A stretch of DNA of 64,000 bases. It comes from Dactylosporangium roseum. GTDB taxonomy: Bacteria > Actinomycetota > Actinomycetes > Mycobacteriales > Micromonosporaceae. Shown piece by piece: positions 47,427-57,358 of the stretch (position 1 is its first letter; each line of letters begins with the position of its first letter). The notes below the pieces were generated by a model that worked only from the letters and a program-made list of their open reading frames with translations, was not told where the DNA came from and did no database searches. A program made the position numbers and the translations under genes. The DNA lies in the NCBI RefSeq assembly GCF_025264685.1, contig NZ_CP073721.1:1355001-1419000 (forward strand), read 5' to 3'.

Positions 47427-48908
47427 TCAGCGGTTGAGCGCGCCGACCGCGGCGCCGCGGGTGGTGCGCGCCGGGTGGGTGAACCGCCACATCGCGCCCG
47501 CGGCGCCGAGTTGCAGGCCGAGCACCACGACGAAGGTGCTGAACGAGAACGAGTCGAACGTCAGACCGGTGAGTGCGGCGATCAGCGGCACCGCGGCGAT
47601 CGCCGCGCACAGGTGCCGGTCGACCTCATTCTCGGCCCGGCGGAACGCGATGATGGCGAGGAACACGCCGGTGAAGTGCAGCACCACCATGGCGGCGATG
47701 CCGATGTAGCCGTTGTTCATCAGCGTCATGAGCCATTGGTTGTCGAGGTAGCGGTACAGCTCGGGGATGAACGTGCCGGTGCCCCGGCCGAGCCACGGCC
47801 GCTCGGAGGCGTACTGGAAGACGACCTCGTAGTCGTCCGTGCGTCCCTTGATGCTCGGGTCGTCCTCGGCGTTGCTGAACAGCGAGCGCAGGGTGCCCAG
47901 CAACCCGGGCCGGACGACCGAAAGGACCCCGAGCAGACCGGCGGTGACGACCAGGACATTGAACCGGAAGCGCCAGTTCCAGGCCGGCCACATGCACAGC
48001 AGGGCGACACCCACGGCGAGGATGCCGGTGCGGGACAGTGCGAGCGGGATGGAGCCGGCGATGATCAGCGTGCAGATCAGGAACAGCCGGCGCTCGGCCT
48101 TGCGGGCGGCGAAACGCGCGTAGTGGATGCCCAGCGGCACCGCGAACGCCATCACCACGCTGAACTCGATGTAGTGCCCGGTCGTGCCGGCCACCCGGAT
48201 CAGCCCGCCGCCGCCGCGGTCGGCGAGGCCGACCAGCTCGCCCTGGAGCGTCAGGCCCGGGATGATGATGTTCTGCGTGAGGTCCTTCTTGGTGATGAAC
48301 TGCAGGATGCCGAGCAACGAGTTGATCGCCGTGCAGTAGATGAGGACCCGCTGCAGGTCGTCGAGCCGCTCCCGGGTCGGCACGCCGTCGGCGGTCATGA
48401 AGACGATGCCCATGAACGCCAATGCGCCCAGCAGGGCGCGGTCGGCGGAGTTGGCCTCGAGGGTCGGCATGCCCCGGAACTGGCCGGCCGCATACGACAG
48501 CAGCAGCGACAGCGCGTAGGCGACGAACGCCCAGCGCATCGGCTGCGGGCCGGTCATCGCCAGCCGGGGATGCAGCTTGGACAGCAGCCACCACACCGCG
48601 AGCAGCAGGCCGACCAGCAGGCCGGGCCGGCCGACCGAGGTGAGGTCGGGCACGACGAGCCGGGAGGGCAGTAGCTGGATCAGGACGATGACGAAGACCA
48701 GCAGCGACGCCGCGTCGACGTGGCTACGCCGGCGCCGCGAGGCGTAGGTGCCCGTGTCGACGAGGACCGGGAGCAGGTCGGGGGAGGGCCGATAGGCCGC
48801 CGGCCGCTTCCTCGGCCTGCGTTTGAAGATCCGCAGATCGTCGGGCGCCACCGGGGTCGGTGGCGCCTTCGTCCCGCGGGTCTGCCCGGCCATCGTGCTG
48901 GAGGTCAA
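47427..48908 (-). CDS. O-antigen ligase/polymerase (Wzy/WaaL-like) membrane protein
   Basis: 493 residues with about 11-12 membrane helices and a large extracytoplasmic loop containing the polymerase/ligase-type pattern GRTDDYEVVFQYASERPWLGRGTGTF. A basic cytoplasmic N-terminus (FKRRPRKRPAAYRP) precedes the helices. Likely joins repeat units at the outer face of the membrane. Overlaps the Wzz-like gene by 4 nt. Confidence 0.85.
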   Translation of the reverse strand: MTSSTMAGQTRGTKAPPTPVAPDDLRIFKRRPRKRPAAYRPSPDLLPVLVDTGTYASRRRRSHVDAASLLVFVIVLIQLLPSRLVVPDLTSVGRPGLLVGLLLAVWWLLSKLHPRLAMTGPQPMRWAFVAYALSLLLSYAAGQFRGMPTLEANSADRALLGALAFMGIVFMTADGVPTRERLDDLQRVLIYCTAINSLLGILQFITKKDLTQNIIIPGLTLQGELVGLADRGGGGLIRVAGTTGHYIEFSVVMAFAVPLGIHYARFAARKAERRLFLICTLIIAGSIPLALSRTGILAVGVALLCMWPAWNWRFRFNVLVVTAGLLGVLSVVRPGLLGTLRSLFSNAEDDPSIKGRTDDYEVVFQYASERPWLGRGTGTFIPELYRYLDNQWLMTLMNNGYIGIAAMVVLHFTGVFLAIIAFRRAENEVDRHLCAAIAAVPLIAALTGLTFDSFSFSTFVVVLGLQLGAAGAMWRFTHPARTTRGAAVGALNR

Positions 48909-49891
48909 CGGTTGCGCGCCTCGGCGTCCGCGTCCCGGCCGTCACGCCCGGCCCAGGGCGTGTTGCCCAGCGGCAGGATGATCGTCGCGTCGTCCGTCTC
49001 GCCACCGCGCCGGTGGTCACCCTCGCCCTCCACCTGCTTGTACGAGACGGTGAGCCCGGAGCCGTTGGTGTCGCTCACATTGCGGTTCTTGGCCTTGCCA
49101 CCGTTGTTCGAGACGATCGTCGTCGGCTCGTCGGACAGGTTGACCGGCCGCCTCGGCTCGTTGCCGTTGACCGCCGTCGGTATCCGGCTCTTCGTGACCC
49201 GGTCGCTGTCGGCGATGACGTCGGTGCCGCCGTCCGGCTCGAGGTCGTCCGGGGCGGTCAGGCCCGCGGCGCGCCGGCGGGTGTTGTTCCGGCGGCGCAG
49301 CAGGTTGTCGCCCACGATCGTGATCGCCGCGGTGAGCAGCAGACCGACGCCGATGATGACCACGGCGGCGCGCTTCACCTTCGAGGAGACGACCTCGATG
49401 GTGTCACCCGGGTCGAGCACCTGCGTGGTGATCGCGCGGCCGGGCTGCGGCTTGTACCGGGCCTGCTTGTCCTCGACCTCCTTGGCGACCTGCTGCTCCA
49501 GGCGCTGCACGGTGGCCTTCGCGGCCTCCGGCGTCGACGCGGTCGCGGTCACGGTGAGAATGCTGGACCGGTCCTCGGCCACCACCTCGAACGAGGGGGA
49601 GAACCCCTCGGCCGCGATCTCCTTCTTCGTGGCGTCGGTGTTGAGCGAGATCGCCACGGCGGTCGCCATGATGTCCTCGCCGACCTCGACCCACGTGTTG
49701 GTCGACGCGAGCTCGGCCTGCGTCAGCGGGGTCCGGTTGGCCGGCGGGATGAGCATGATGGTGCCGGTCGACGTGTAGTCCGGCTTGATCGTGACGAGCG
49801 CCCACGTGGTAGTGGCCAGCGTCAGCAGGATCATCGGTGCCATCAGGTACCACCGTCGACCCATCAGCTTGGCGAGATCCCAGAGGTCCAC
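48905..49891 (-). CDS. Wzz/chain-length-determinant-like membrane protein
   Basis: 328 residues. N-terminal membrane helix (about 14-34), an extracytoplasmic Wzz-type domain with DYTSTGTIMLIPPANRTPLTQ and a coiled coil, second helix (about 173-195), then a cytoplasmic tail of some 130 residues. There is no Walker motif, so the tyrosine-kinase domain of BY-kinases is absent. The tail instead contains TDDATIILPLG (Thr303), resembling motifs in the sugar transferase and flippase tails. Confidence 0.85.
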   Translation of the reverse strand: MDLWDLAKLMGRRWYLMAPMILLTLATTTWALVTIKPDYTSTGTIMLIPPANRTPLTQAELASTNTWVEVGEDIMATAVAISLNTDATKKEIAAEGFSPSFEVVAEDRSSILTVTATASTPEAAKATVQRLEQQVAKEVEDKQARYKPQPGRAITTQVLDPGDTIEVVSSKVKRAAVVIIGVGLLLTAAITIVGDNLLRRRNNTRRRAAGLTAPDDLEPDGGTDVIADSDRVTKSRIPTAVNGNEPRRPVNLSDEPTTIVSNNGGKAKNRNVSDTNGSGLTVSYKQVEGEGDHRRGGETDDATIILPLGNTPWAGRDGRDADAEARNR

Positions 49892-49927
49892 GTCATCCCC
49901 TCACACAAGCGCGGTCGCTCGTCGGTA

Positions 49928-51210
49928 TCACTGTCGGTGTTCTGCCTGGCGGACTTCAAGAGGCTGTTCGCCCGGGCCTGGTTGCCGAACGATTGAAGTC
50001 GTCTTGTATCTGGCCCGGCGGGTTGACAGCAAGTCATCCCATAGCCGGACATAGGCCGCCGCCTGATGCTCCCAGGCGAGGGTGTTACGGAATCGGGCCA
50101 GTGCGACATTTCGCATCGACGCGCGGGCCACGGGGTCATCGAGGAGGCGGTGCAGGGCGGCGGCAAGTTCTTCGGGCGTGCCGTGTTCAACGTAGACGCC
50201 GGCGTCACCGGCGCTGCGCCGGGTCTCCCTCATGTCCACACCGACCACGGGAAGCCCTCGTGCGAGGTACTCCACGGTCTTGGCCATTGTCGACACCTCG
50301 GCGTGCGCACTGCGCGGATCTGGCTGCAATCCGACGGAAGCGGTGCGCAACAGCCGGTCGATCTCCTCGACGCCGAGCCAGCCGGTGAACTCGACGACGT
50401 CGTCGAGCTTCCGCTCGGTGGTCAGCGCCCGCAGGCTCTCCAGGCACTCGCCGTCGCCCGCGACCACGAGCCGCCAGCCCAGCCGGCCGCGCAGCTCGAC
50501 CAGCCGCTCGGCGGCCAGGATCGCGTTGTCGACGCCGTCCTGTGCGCCGAGCACCCCGAGGTAGACGATCGTGTGGTCGTCGTCGGCGGCGGGCGCGCTG
50601 TCGACCGGCTTGACCTCGCTCGCCGCGGGACCGTTGCGGACGACGACGACCCGTGACGGGTCGCAGCCGCCGCGGGTGATGGCGAGCTCCCGGTAGGACT
50701 CGTTGGTCGAGACGACCGCCGAGGCGGTGCGCTGGGACCACTTCTCGAGGCGCAGGAGCACCTTGTCGAGGGCCGAGCCGGGCCGGCCGCCGCGCGCCTG
50801 GTAGACCTCGGGCGACAGGTCGTGGTGGTCGAAGACCCACGGCCGGCCGATCGCGCGCATGGCGATGGCCAGCGGCCAGAAGACGTCCGGCGGGTTGCAG
50901 ACCTGTGCGGCGACGGCCCTGTCCCGAAGTACCGCTGCCATGAGATGCCAGCCGATGCACAGGAACGACCAGGCGAACTCGACCGCGAACGAGACCGCGC
51001 CGCCGCTGGACTCGTACATCTTGTACGAGCGGATCCGCGCGTCGTTGGTGCCGGGCACCCTCGTGAGCTTCTGCTTGCCGCGCGGGCAGATCACCGTCAC
51101 GCGGTAACCGGCCGCCTCCAGGGCCTTGACCTCACGAATAACCCGCCGGTCGCGCTCGACCGGCAGGTTCGCCACCGCTATGACCACGTGGAGCCGTGGA
51201 TCTTTGTTCC

Positions 51211-51214
<4 letters not shown>
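49928..51214 (-). CDS. family 4 glycosyltransferase
   Basis: 428 residues from GTG 51214, overlapping the sugar transferase stop by 4 nt. GT-B fold: HVVIAVANLPVERDRRVIREVKALEAAGYRVTVI at the N-terminus, and in the second domain IVYLGVLGAQDGVD, VVAGDGE and the nucleotide-sugar site STMAKTVEYLARGLPVVGVD. Probably adds an early sugar to the lipid-linked unit. Confidence 0.9.
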
Positions 51215-52047
<833 letters not shown>

Positions 52048-52105
52048 CTCCTCACTGCGCGTTGGTGCGACAACGAACGAGCGAGCACTACGGGCCGGGG
52101 TCGGC

Positions 52106-53233
52106 TCAGACCGCGGCGATCGCCTTGGCGAGGCTTTCAGCCACGTAGGCGATGTCGTCGTCCCGCATGTGCGGGAAGAAGGGAAGGGACAGGATCTCGG
52201 TGGCGGCCTGCTCGGCCACCGGAAGGCTGACGGTCTGATCGGAGAGGTAGGCGAGCTGCTGGTGGCACGGCACGGGGTAGTGGACCCCGGTGCCGATGCC
52301 GGCCTCGTCCAGCAGGCGGCGCACGGTCGCACGCCCCGGCACCCGGACGACGAGCAGGTGCCAGGCGCTGTCCACGCCGGACAGCGGCGCGACCAGCGGG
52401 ATGCTGTGTGCGGCCAGCGCCTCCGCGTAGACCGACGCGACGCGCCGGCGCTGCGCGGTGGCTTCGGGGAGGTCTGCCAGCTTGCGCCGCAGTACCGCGG
52501 CCTGCAGTGCGTCGAGCCGGCTGTTCCGCCCGATGTATCGGTGTTCATAGTGGTCGGTGCCCTCGGACCGGCCGTGGTTGGCCAGCGAACGGATGCGGGA
52601 GGCGAGTGCCGGGTCATCGGTGACGACCGCGCCGCCGTCGCCCCACGCGCCGAGGTTCTTACCCGGGTAAAAGCTAAAGGTCCCCGCGACGCCGTACGAT
52701 CCGGCCCGCGTTTTCTCATCCCCGCCCTCATTCGGGGCGTCGGCGCCGTGGGCCTGCGCCGAGTCCTCGATCACGATCAGGCCGTGCCGCTGGGCGAACG
52801 CCAGCACGTCCGCCGGCGGCACCATGTGCCCGAAGAGGTGGACCGGGACGACCGCCTTGGTCCGCTCGGTGAGCCCGGCCTCGAGCGTCGCCGGAGTGAC
52901 CAGGAGGCTGACCGGGTCGACGTCGACGAAGACCGGCCGGGCGCCGGTGGCCGCGACCGCGGAGGCGGTGGCGATGAACGTGTTGGCCGGGACCAGCACC
53001 TCGTCACCGGCGCCGAGCCCGAGGGCGCGCAGCGTCAACTCGATCGCGTCGGTGCCGTTGGCCACCCCGACCGCGTGCCGGGTGCGGCAGAACGCCGCGA
53101 AGTCCTGCTCGAAGGCATCCACCGCCGGGCCGCCGATGAACCGCGAGTTGCCGGCCAGCGCACGGACCTCCGCGACGACGTCCTCGACGATCGACGCGTG
53201 CGGAGTGGCGAGGTCGTTGAACGGGATGCGCAC
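52106..53233 (-). CDS. DegT/DnrJ/EryC1 family aminotransferase
   Basis: PLP-dependent sugar aminotransferase of 375 residues. It begins MRIPFNDLATPHASI; the PLP lysine is Lys192 in FSFYPGKNLGAWGDGGA, with VIEDSAQAHGA and GRNSRLDALQAAVL also typical. Acts on a nucleotide-linked ketosugar. Its upstream neighbour, a Gfo/Idh oxidoreductase, is the usual partner for making 3-amino sugars. The acetyltransferase of such pathways is not in the window. Confidence 0.92.
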   Translation of the reverse strand: MRIPFNDLATPHASIVEDVVAEVRALAGNSRFIGGPAVDAFEQDFAAFCRTRHAVGVANGTDAIELTLRALGLGAGDEVLVPANTFIATASAVAATGARPVFVDVDPVSLLVTPATLEAGLTERTKAVVPVHLFGHMVPPADVLAFAQRHGLIVIEDSAQAHGADAPNEGGDEKTRAGSYGVAGTFSFYPGKNLGAWGDGGAVVTDDPALASRIRSLANHGRSEGTDHYEHRYIGRNSRLDALQAAVLRRKLADLPEATAQRRRVASVYAEALAAHSIPLVAPLSGVDSAWHLLVVRVPGRATVRRLLDEAGIGTGVHYPVPCHQQLAYLSDQTVSLPVAEQAATEILSLPFFPHMRDDDIAYVAESLAKAIAAV

Positions 53234-53265
53234 GAAGGGGGGGTCCTTTCCAGCAGGAGCGAGGA

Positions 53266-54294
53266 TTACGCCGGCACGGCGTCGGTGGCGATGTCGTTGG
53301 CGGGAGAGATCTCGACGGTCCGGCCGGTCGCCATGGACTCCGCCGCGGCCTCCAGGACCTCGACGACGGCCAGCCCGCGGCGCCCGTCGACGGCCGGACG
53401 CCGGCCGGTGACGGCCGACTCGACGAAGTCGCGGTCCACCTCCGCGAGCGGCTCGGTCATCGGGATGTGCGGGGAGACGATGCCGCCGTAGCGGTACGAC
53501 ATCGGGACCGTGCCGTCGAGCGGCGCACCCTGGACACCCTTGTCGTAGATGCGCAGGCGGCCCTCGTCGAGCATGTCGTCGTAGACGGCCATCCGCTGGC
53601 TGCCGACCACGGTCACCCGGCGGACCTTCGACGGGTCGAGCCAGCTCACGTGGATGTTCGCGGTGGCGTCGATGGTGCCGTATTCCAGCCGGAGGTACGC
53701 GACGTCCTCGAACGGTGTGCCGGCGTGCCGGTCGCCCCGTGCGCTCACCGCCGTCGGCGTGGCGCCGAGGATCATGTTGATGATCGAGATGTCGTGCGGC
53801 GCGAGGTCCCAGACGACGTTGACGTCGGGCTGGTAGAGCCCGAGGTTCAGCCGCGCGGTGTCGAAATAGTAGATCTTGCCCAGCTCACCGGCGGCGACGA
53901 TGTCGCGCAGGTGCTTCACCACGGCGTTGTGCTCGAAGGTGTGCCCGGTGGCGAGCGTCAGGCCGGCCTCGTCGGCCATCGCGACGAGCTCGCGGGCCTC
54001 CGCCGTCGACGCGGTCATGGGCTTCTCGACCATCACGTGCTTGCCGGCCGCGAGCAGCCGCTTGGCGAGCGGGCCGTGTGAGCGGGGCGGCGTGGCGATG
54101 ACCGCGGCGTCGATGAGGTCGATGACATCGTCGAGGCTGGTTACGCACAGTGCGCTGGGGTACATGCGGCGCAGCGGCTCGATCCGCTCTGCCTGGGCGT
54201 CGATGGCGACGACGAGTGACACTTCGGGCAGCGAGGAGAGCACGCGGACGTGCTTGGCTCCCCAGTAACCACAGCCGATGACGCCAACCTTCAT
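53266..54294 (-). CDS. Gfo/Idh/MocA family oxidoreductase
   Basis: 342 residues from ATG 54294. Rossmann motif GVIGCGYWGAKH at the N-terminus, then VEKPMTASTAEA (the E-K-P motif of the family) and VWDLAPHDISIINMIL with the catalytic His/Asp. Likely oxidises a UDP-sugar to the 3-keto form for the DegT aminotransferase immediately downstream (32 nt). First gene of the operon that runs to 45548. Confidence 0.9.
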   Translation of the reverse strand: MKVGVIGCGYWGAKHVRVLSSLPEVSLVVAIDAQAERIEPLRRMYPSALCVTSLDDVIDLIDAAVIATPPRSHGPLAKRLLAAGKHVMVEKPMTASTAEARELVAMADEAGLTLATGHTFEHNAVVKHLRDIVAAGELGKIYYFDTARLNLGLYQPDVNVVWDLAPHDISIINMILGATPTAVSARGDRHAGTPFEDVAYLRLEYGTIDATANIHVSWLDPSKVRRVTVVGSQRMAVYDDMLDEGRLRIYDKGVQGAPLDGTVPMSYRYGGIVSPHIPMTEPLAEVDRDFVESAVTGRRPAVDGRRGLAVVEVLEAAAESMATGRTVEISPANDIATDAVPA

Positions 54295-54419
54295 GACCGA
54301 CCCTGACTCTCGAAGACAGATCCCGAAGAAAAATCCATCGCGCACCCCCCATGGGCAGTCGCCTAGGAACCCTCGCGGATGACGCACTCGCGAGGCAAGT
54401 AGGCATCGGCACTCTCGCC

Positions 54420-54560
54420 GTGTCGCATTTTTTACACGCGTCATTCAACGCGAACATGAAATGCCGCTACTGGTGCTGGGCCGCATAATTCTGAATTATT
54501 TGTATATTTTTGACTTAGGTTATTAAACGGACAGAGTGGTCTTCTGATCCGCAGGTCAAC
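54420..54560. promoter_or_regulatory. AT-rich island upstream of the polysaccharide operon
   Basis: The gap 54295-54709 holds no gene. Its centre (about 54425-54545) is strikingly AT-rich for this genome, with runs such as TTTTTTACA and AATTATTTGTATATTTTTGAC. It lies upstream of the Gfo/Idh start and downstream of another polysaccharide gene, so it is the likely promoter/regulatory region of the 54294-45548 operon. Confidence 0.5.
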
Positions 54561-54709
54561 GCCCGTGTGGCCAGTAGCTCGACGATGTTCTGCCGGCTTG
54601 GTGCGCACTCGGTCGTTTTGTCAACCAGGACTAGCCGAACGGTTGAACAAATTCACCCTCAACCGGCTGGCTGTCGGATCGGATCATAGCCGTGCGGGCA
54701 ATTCCCAAG

Positions 54710-56029
54710 TCAATTCCTGTCGACATAGTCACAGGGCAGCGTGGCGTGCCATCCGGGTGCCGCCAGCGGCGGCAGTTCGATGGACACGGTGCCGCCGGGT
54801 GACTGCACGCATGCGACCCGACCTGAGTCAATCCCGTCGTCCCACGCCGGTCCTTCCGATCTGGGATTGACCACCCGGAAGTTCACTACGCAGACGATCG
54901 CGATCAGCACGCTCAGTGCCGTCAACACCCGGGCGTCGTACTTCGGCAGCACCAGGCTGACCACCGCGACGAGCAGGAGGAGGGCGGGCGCGACGTTGTA
55001 GCGGGGTGTGGCGATGCCGCTCAGCCCGACCGGTGCGATGTAGAGGGCGGCGCTGTGCAGCGCCGCGGCGAGCGCGAACCACCACCGTGCCGTGGTCCTC
55101 CGCAGCCAGGCCAGCAGCAGCACCGCCACGACCAGCAGGACGGCCAGCGCGGTGAACACGAGGCTCACGGTGCTCACCTTGGTGCCGACCCACCGCTCGC
55201 CGAAGAACGCCGCCGGCACCGCGCGGAAGACGTAGCCGGTGACACCGAGCACCGGGTCCGGCGTGAGCCCCTCGCGCTCGCTCTGGCCGGTCAGCAGACC
55301 GAGGACCTGCACCGCGAACGGCACCCCGAACGCGGCGGCCTTGATCCAGGCGTACCGGTCGCGGTGGAACCAGACCACAAACGCCGCCAGCGGCACGTAG
55401 ACGCCGGTGAGGATGTCGCTGGCGGTGACGAGCACGATGCCGGCACAGGCCAGGACCCGCCCCGCCGTGGTCGCGGGCCGGCTCACCAGCAGCCAGAACA
55501 GCAGGTACAGCCCGGTCCAGTGCAGGTTGGCGGGGGAGTTGAGCACGTCGCCCTGCGCCATCGGCAGCACGGCGACCGGGACCGACACCACCAGCCGGGG
55601 GAGGGTTGAGGTCAAGCGCCGAAGGCGTCGACCGGTGGGGGGTGGATTCGACGACAGGTATTCGCCGCTGAGGTGGTAGACGGCGACGGCGAACACGGTC
55701 GTGATCAGCGCGGCCCCGGCGGCCAGAACGGCACCCGCCCAGGCGGCGGGCAGCACCGCGGCGACCGCGGCCACGATCCGGGCGACCAGGTGGTAGTAGC
55801 CGGCGTACGACGTCGTGAACGCCCCGGCCCCGTCGCGCACGGCCTGGGTCAGGAAGATCTCACCGTCTTCCGCCCAGATCGTGTTCAGCGCGCCCGGGCC
55901 GGGCTGGCGCAGCAGGCTCGCGGCCGTGCCGGCCACGACGGCGGCCGTGGTCAGCGCGATCGACCTGCCGCGGCCGCGCGGTGGTGTGTCGATCGCCTCA
56001 TTTGTGCGGGTCTGCGACGTCAGCGCCAT
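54710..56029 (-). CDS. polytopic membrane protein of the polysaccharide cluster
   Basis: 439 residues with roughly ten to eleven membrane helices. The first loop carries NTIWAEDGEIFLTQAV, and an acidic pair in the first extracytoplasmic loop is reminiscent of GT-C type glycosyltransferases, but no family was recognised with certainty. A short soluble C-terminal domain (CVQSPGGTVSIELPPLAAPGWHATLPC) follows the last helix. Last gene of the 62132-54710 unit. Confidence 0.7.
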   Translation of the reverse strand: MALTSQTRTNEAIDTPPRGRGRSIALTTAAVVAGTAASLLRQPGPGALNTIWAEDGEIFLTQAVRDGAGAFTTSYAGYYHLVARIVAAVAAVLPAAWAGAVLAAGAALITTVFAVAVYHLSGEYLSSNPPPTGRRLRRLTSTLPRLVVSVPVAVLPMAQGDVLNSPANLHWTGLYLLFWLLVSRPATTAGRVLACAGIVLVTASDILTGVYVPLAAFVVWFHRDRYAWIKAAAFGVPFAVQVLGLLTGQSEREGLTPDPVLGVTGYVFRAVPAAFFGERWVGTKVSTVSLVFTALAVLLVVAVLLLAWLRRTTARWWFALAAALHSAALYIAPVGLSGIATPRYNVAPALLLLVAVVSLVLPKYDARVLTALSVLIAIVCVVNFRVVNPRSEGPAWDDGIDSGRVACVQSPGGTVSIELPPLAAPGWHATLPCDYVDRN

Positions 56030-56038
56030 GGACAGTCC

Positions 56039-57349
56039 TCAGACGTACGGGCGGAACACCGGCTTCACCGGCCGCCCCACCAGATGACCCTCGACACCGT
56101 CACTGAGCGCCTTCGCGTAGACGGCGAGCGCACCGTCGACCGCTTCGACCGTACGGTCGACGTCCGCGTCGGTGTGCGAGTAGCTCATGACGAACGACGG
56201 GGCGATCACCCCGCGGCGGATCAGCTCCTGAAGGAACAGCGTCCGGAACGCCTGGGAGCGCTCGCCCTCGGCGTCCTTCGTCACGTAGATGAGATTGCTG
56301 TCCCGGCCGGCGACGCCGAAGAACTCGGCGATCCCGTGCGCCTGCGCGGCCTGCCGCACACCCTCGGCGAGCCGGCGGCCCTGCCGGTGCAGGTGCTCGA
56401 TGACCGGCTCCCGCTCGTACGCTTCGAGCACCGCCATCGCCGCGGCGAGCGTGTGCGTGTCGGCGCCGTACGTCGTGGAGAGCAGGAACACGCGCTCCCG
56501 GTCGGTGCGCAGGCCGCCCAGCTCCATCAGCTCCGGCTTGCCGACCAGCGCCGCGACCGCGAAGCCGTTGCCGAGCGCCTTTCCGTAGCTGGTCAGGTCG
56601 GCCCGGACCCCGTACACGTGGGAGGCGCCCCGGACGTGCCAGCGGAAGCCGGTGATGATCTCGTCGAAGATGAGCACGATGCCGTGCGCGTCGCACAGCG
56701 CCCGCAGCCCGGCCAGGAAGCCCGGCGCCGGCGGCTCGGTGGTCTCGACCTCCTGCACCAGGCAGGCGATCCGGCCCGGGTGCGCGGCGATGAGCGCCTC
56801 GACGCTCGCGAGGTCGTTGTAGCGGTACTTGACGGTGAGCTCGCGGACGGCCTGCGGGATGCCGCCGGGCATGCCGGTCGTACCGATGAACCAGTCGTCG
56901 GTCGAGAAGAACGGGTGGTCGCCGCAGATCGCCACCAGGTCCCGCCCGGTGGCCGCCCGCGCGAGCTTCACCGCGGCACTGGTCACGTCGGAGCCGTTCT
57001 TGGCGAACTTCACCATCCGGTCGTCCTGCCCGAGCGTGCGGCGCAGCTTCTCCGCCGCGGTCAGCTCGAGCGCGGCCGGGCGGGTGAAGTTGAGCCCGTT
57101 GCGCATCTCGGCGGCGGCCGCCGCGACGACCGGGGCGTACCCGTGGCCGAGCGAGACGGCCCGCAGCCCCATGCCGTATTCGACGAACTCGTTGCCGTCG
57201 ACGTCCCACACGTGGCAGCCCTCGCCACGCACGATGAAGCCCGGCGCCTCTTCCGGGAACTGGTCATCGCCCTTCGCGTACGTGTGGGCGCCACCGGGGA
57301 TCACGGCGTGCGCCATCGGCCGCAGGCGGTTCGACTCCTCGAACTGCAA
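56039..57349 (-). CDS. class-III aminotransferase (glutamate-1-semialdehyde aminomutase-like)
   Basis: PLP enzyme of 436 residues with FDEIITGFRWHVRGAS and PLP lysine Lys257 (SYGKALGNGFAVAAL). It resembles glutamate-1-semialdehyde aminomutases, but its place inside the polysaccharide cluster argues for a role in making an amino-sugar or other amino component, not haem. It follows the flippase gene by 9 nt. Confidence 0.87.
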   Translation of the reverse strand: MQFEESNRLRPMAHAVIPGGAHTYAKGDDQFPEEAPGFIVRGEGCHVWDVDGNEFVEYGMGLRAVSLGHGYAPVVAAAAAEMRNGLNFTRPAALELTAAEKLRRTLGQDDRMVKFAKNGSDVTSAAVKLARAATGRDLVAICGDHPFFSTDDWFIGTTGMPGGIPQAVRELTVKYRYNDLASVEALIAAHPGRIACLVQEVETTEPPAPGFLAGLRALCDAHGIVLIFDEIITGFRWHVRGASHVYGVRADLTSYGKALGNGFAVAALVGKPELMELGGLRTDRERVFLLSTTYGADTHTLAAAMAVLEAYEREPVIEHLHRQGRRLAEGVRQAAQAHGIAEFFGVAGRDSNLIYVTKDAEGERSQAFRTLFLQELIRRGVIAPSFVMSYSHTDADVDRTVEAVDGALAVYAKALSDGVEGHLVGRPVKPVFRPYV

Positions 57350-57358
57350 GACTCTTTC

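Noticed and set aside
49891..49928. Missing BY-kinase next to the Wzz-like gene
   Set aside because: No Walker-type tyrosine kinase gene or domain is found in the locus; nothing suggests a broken one.
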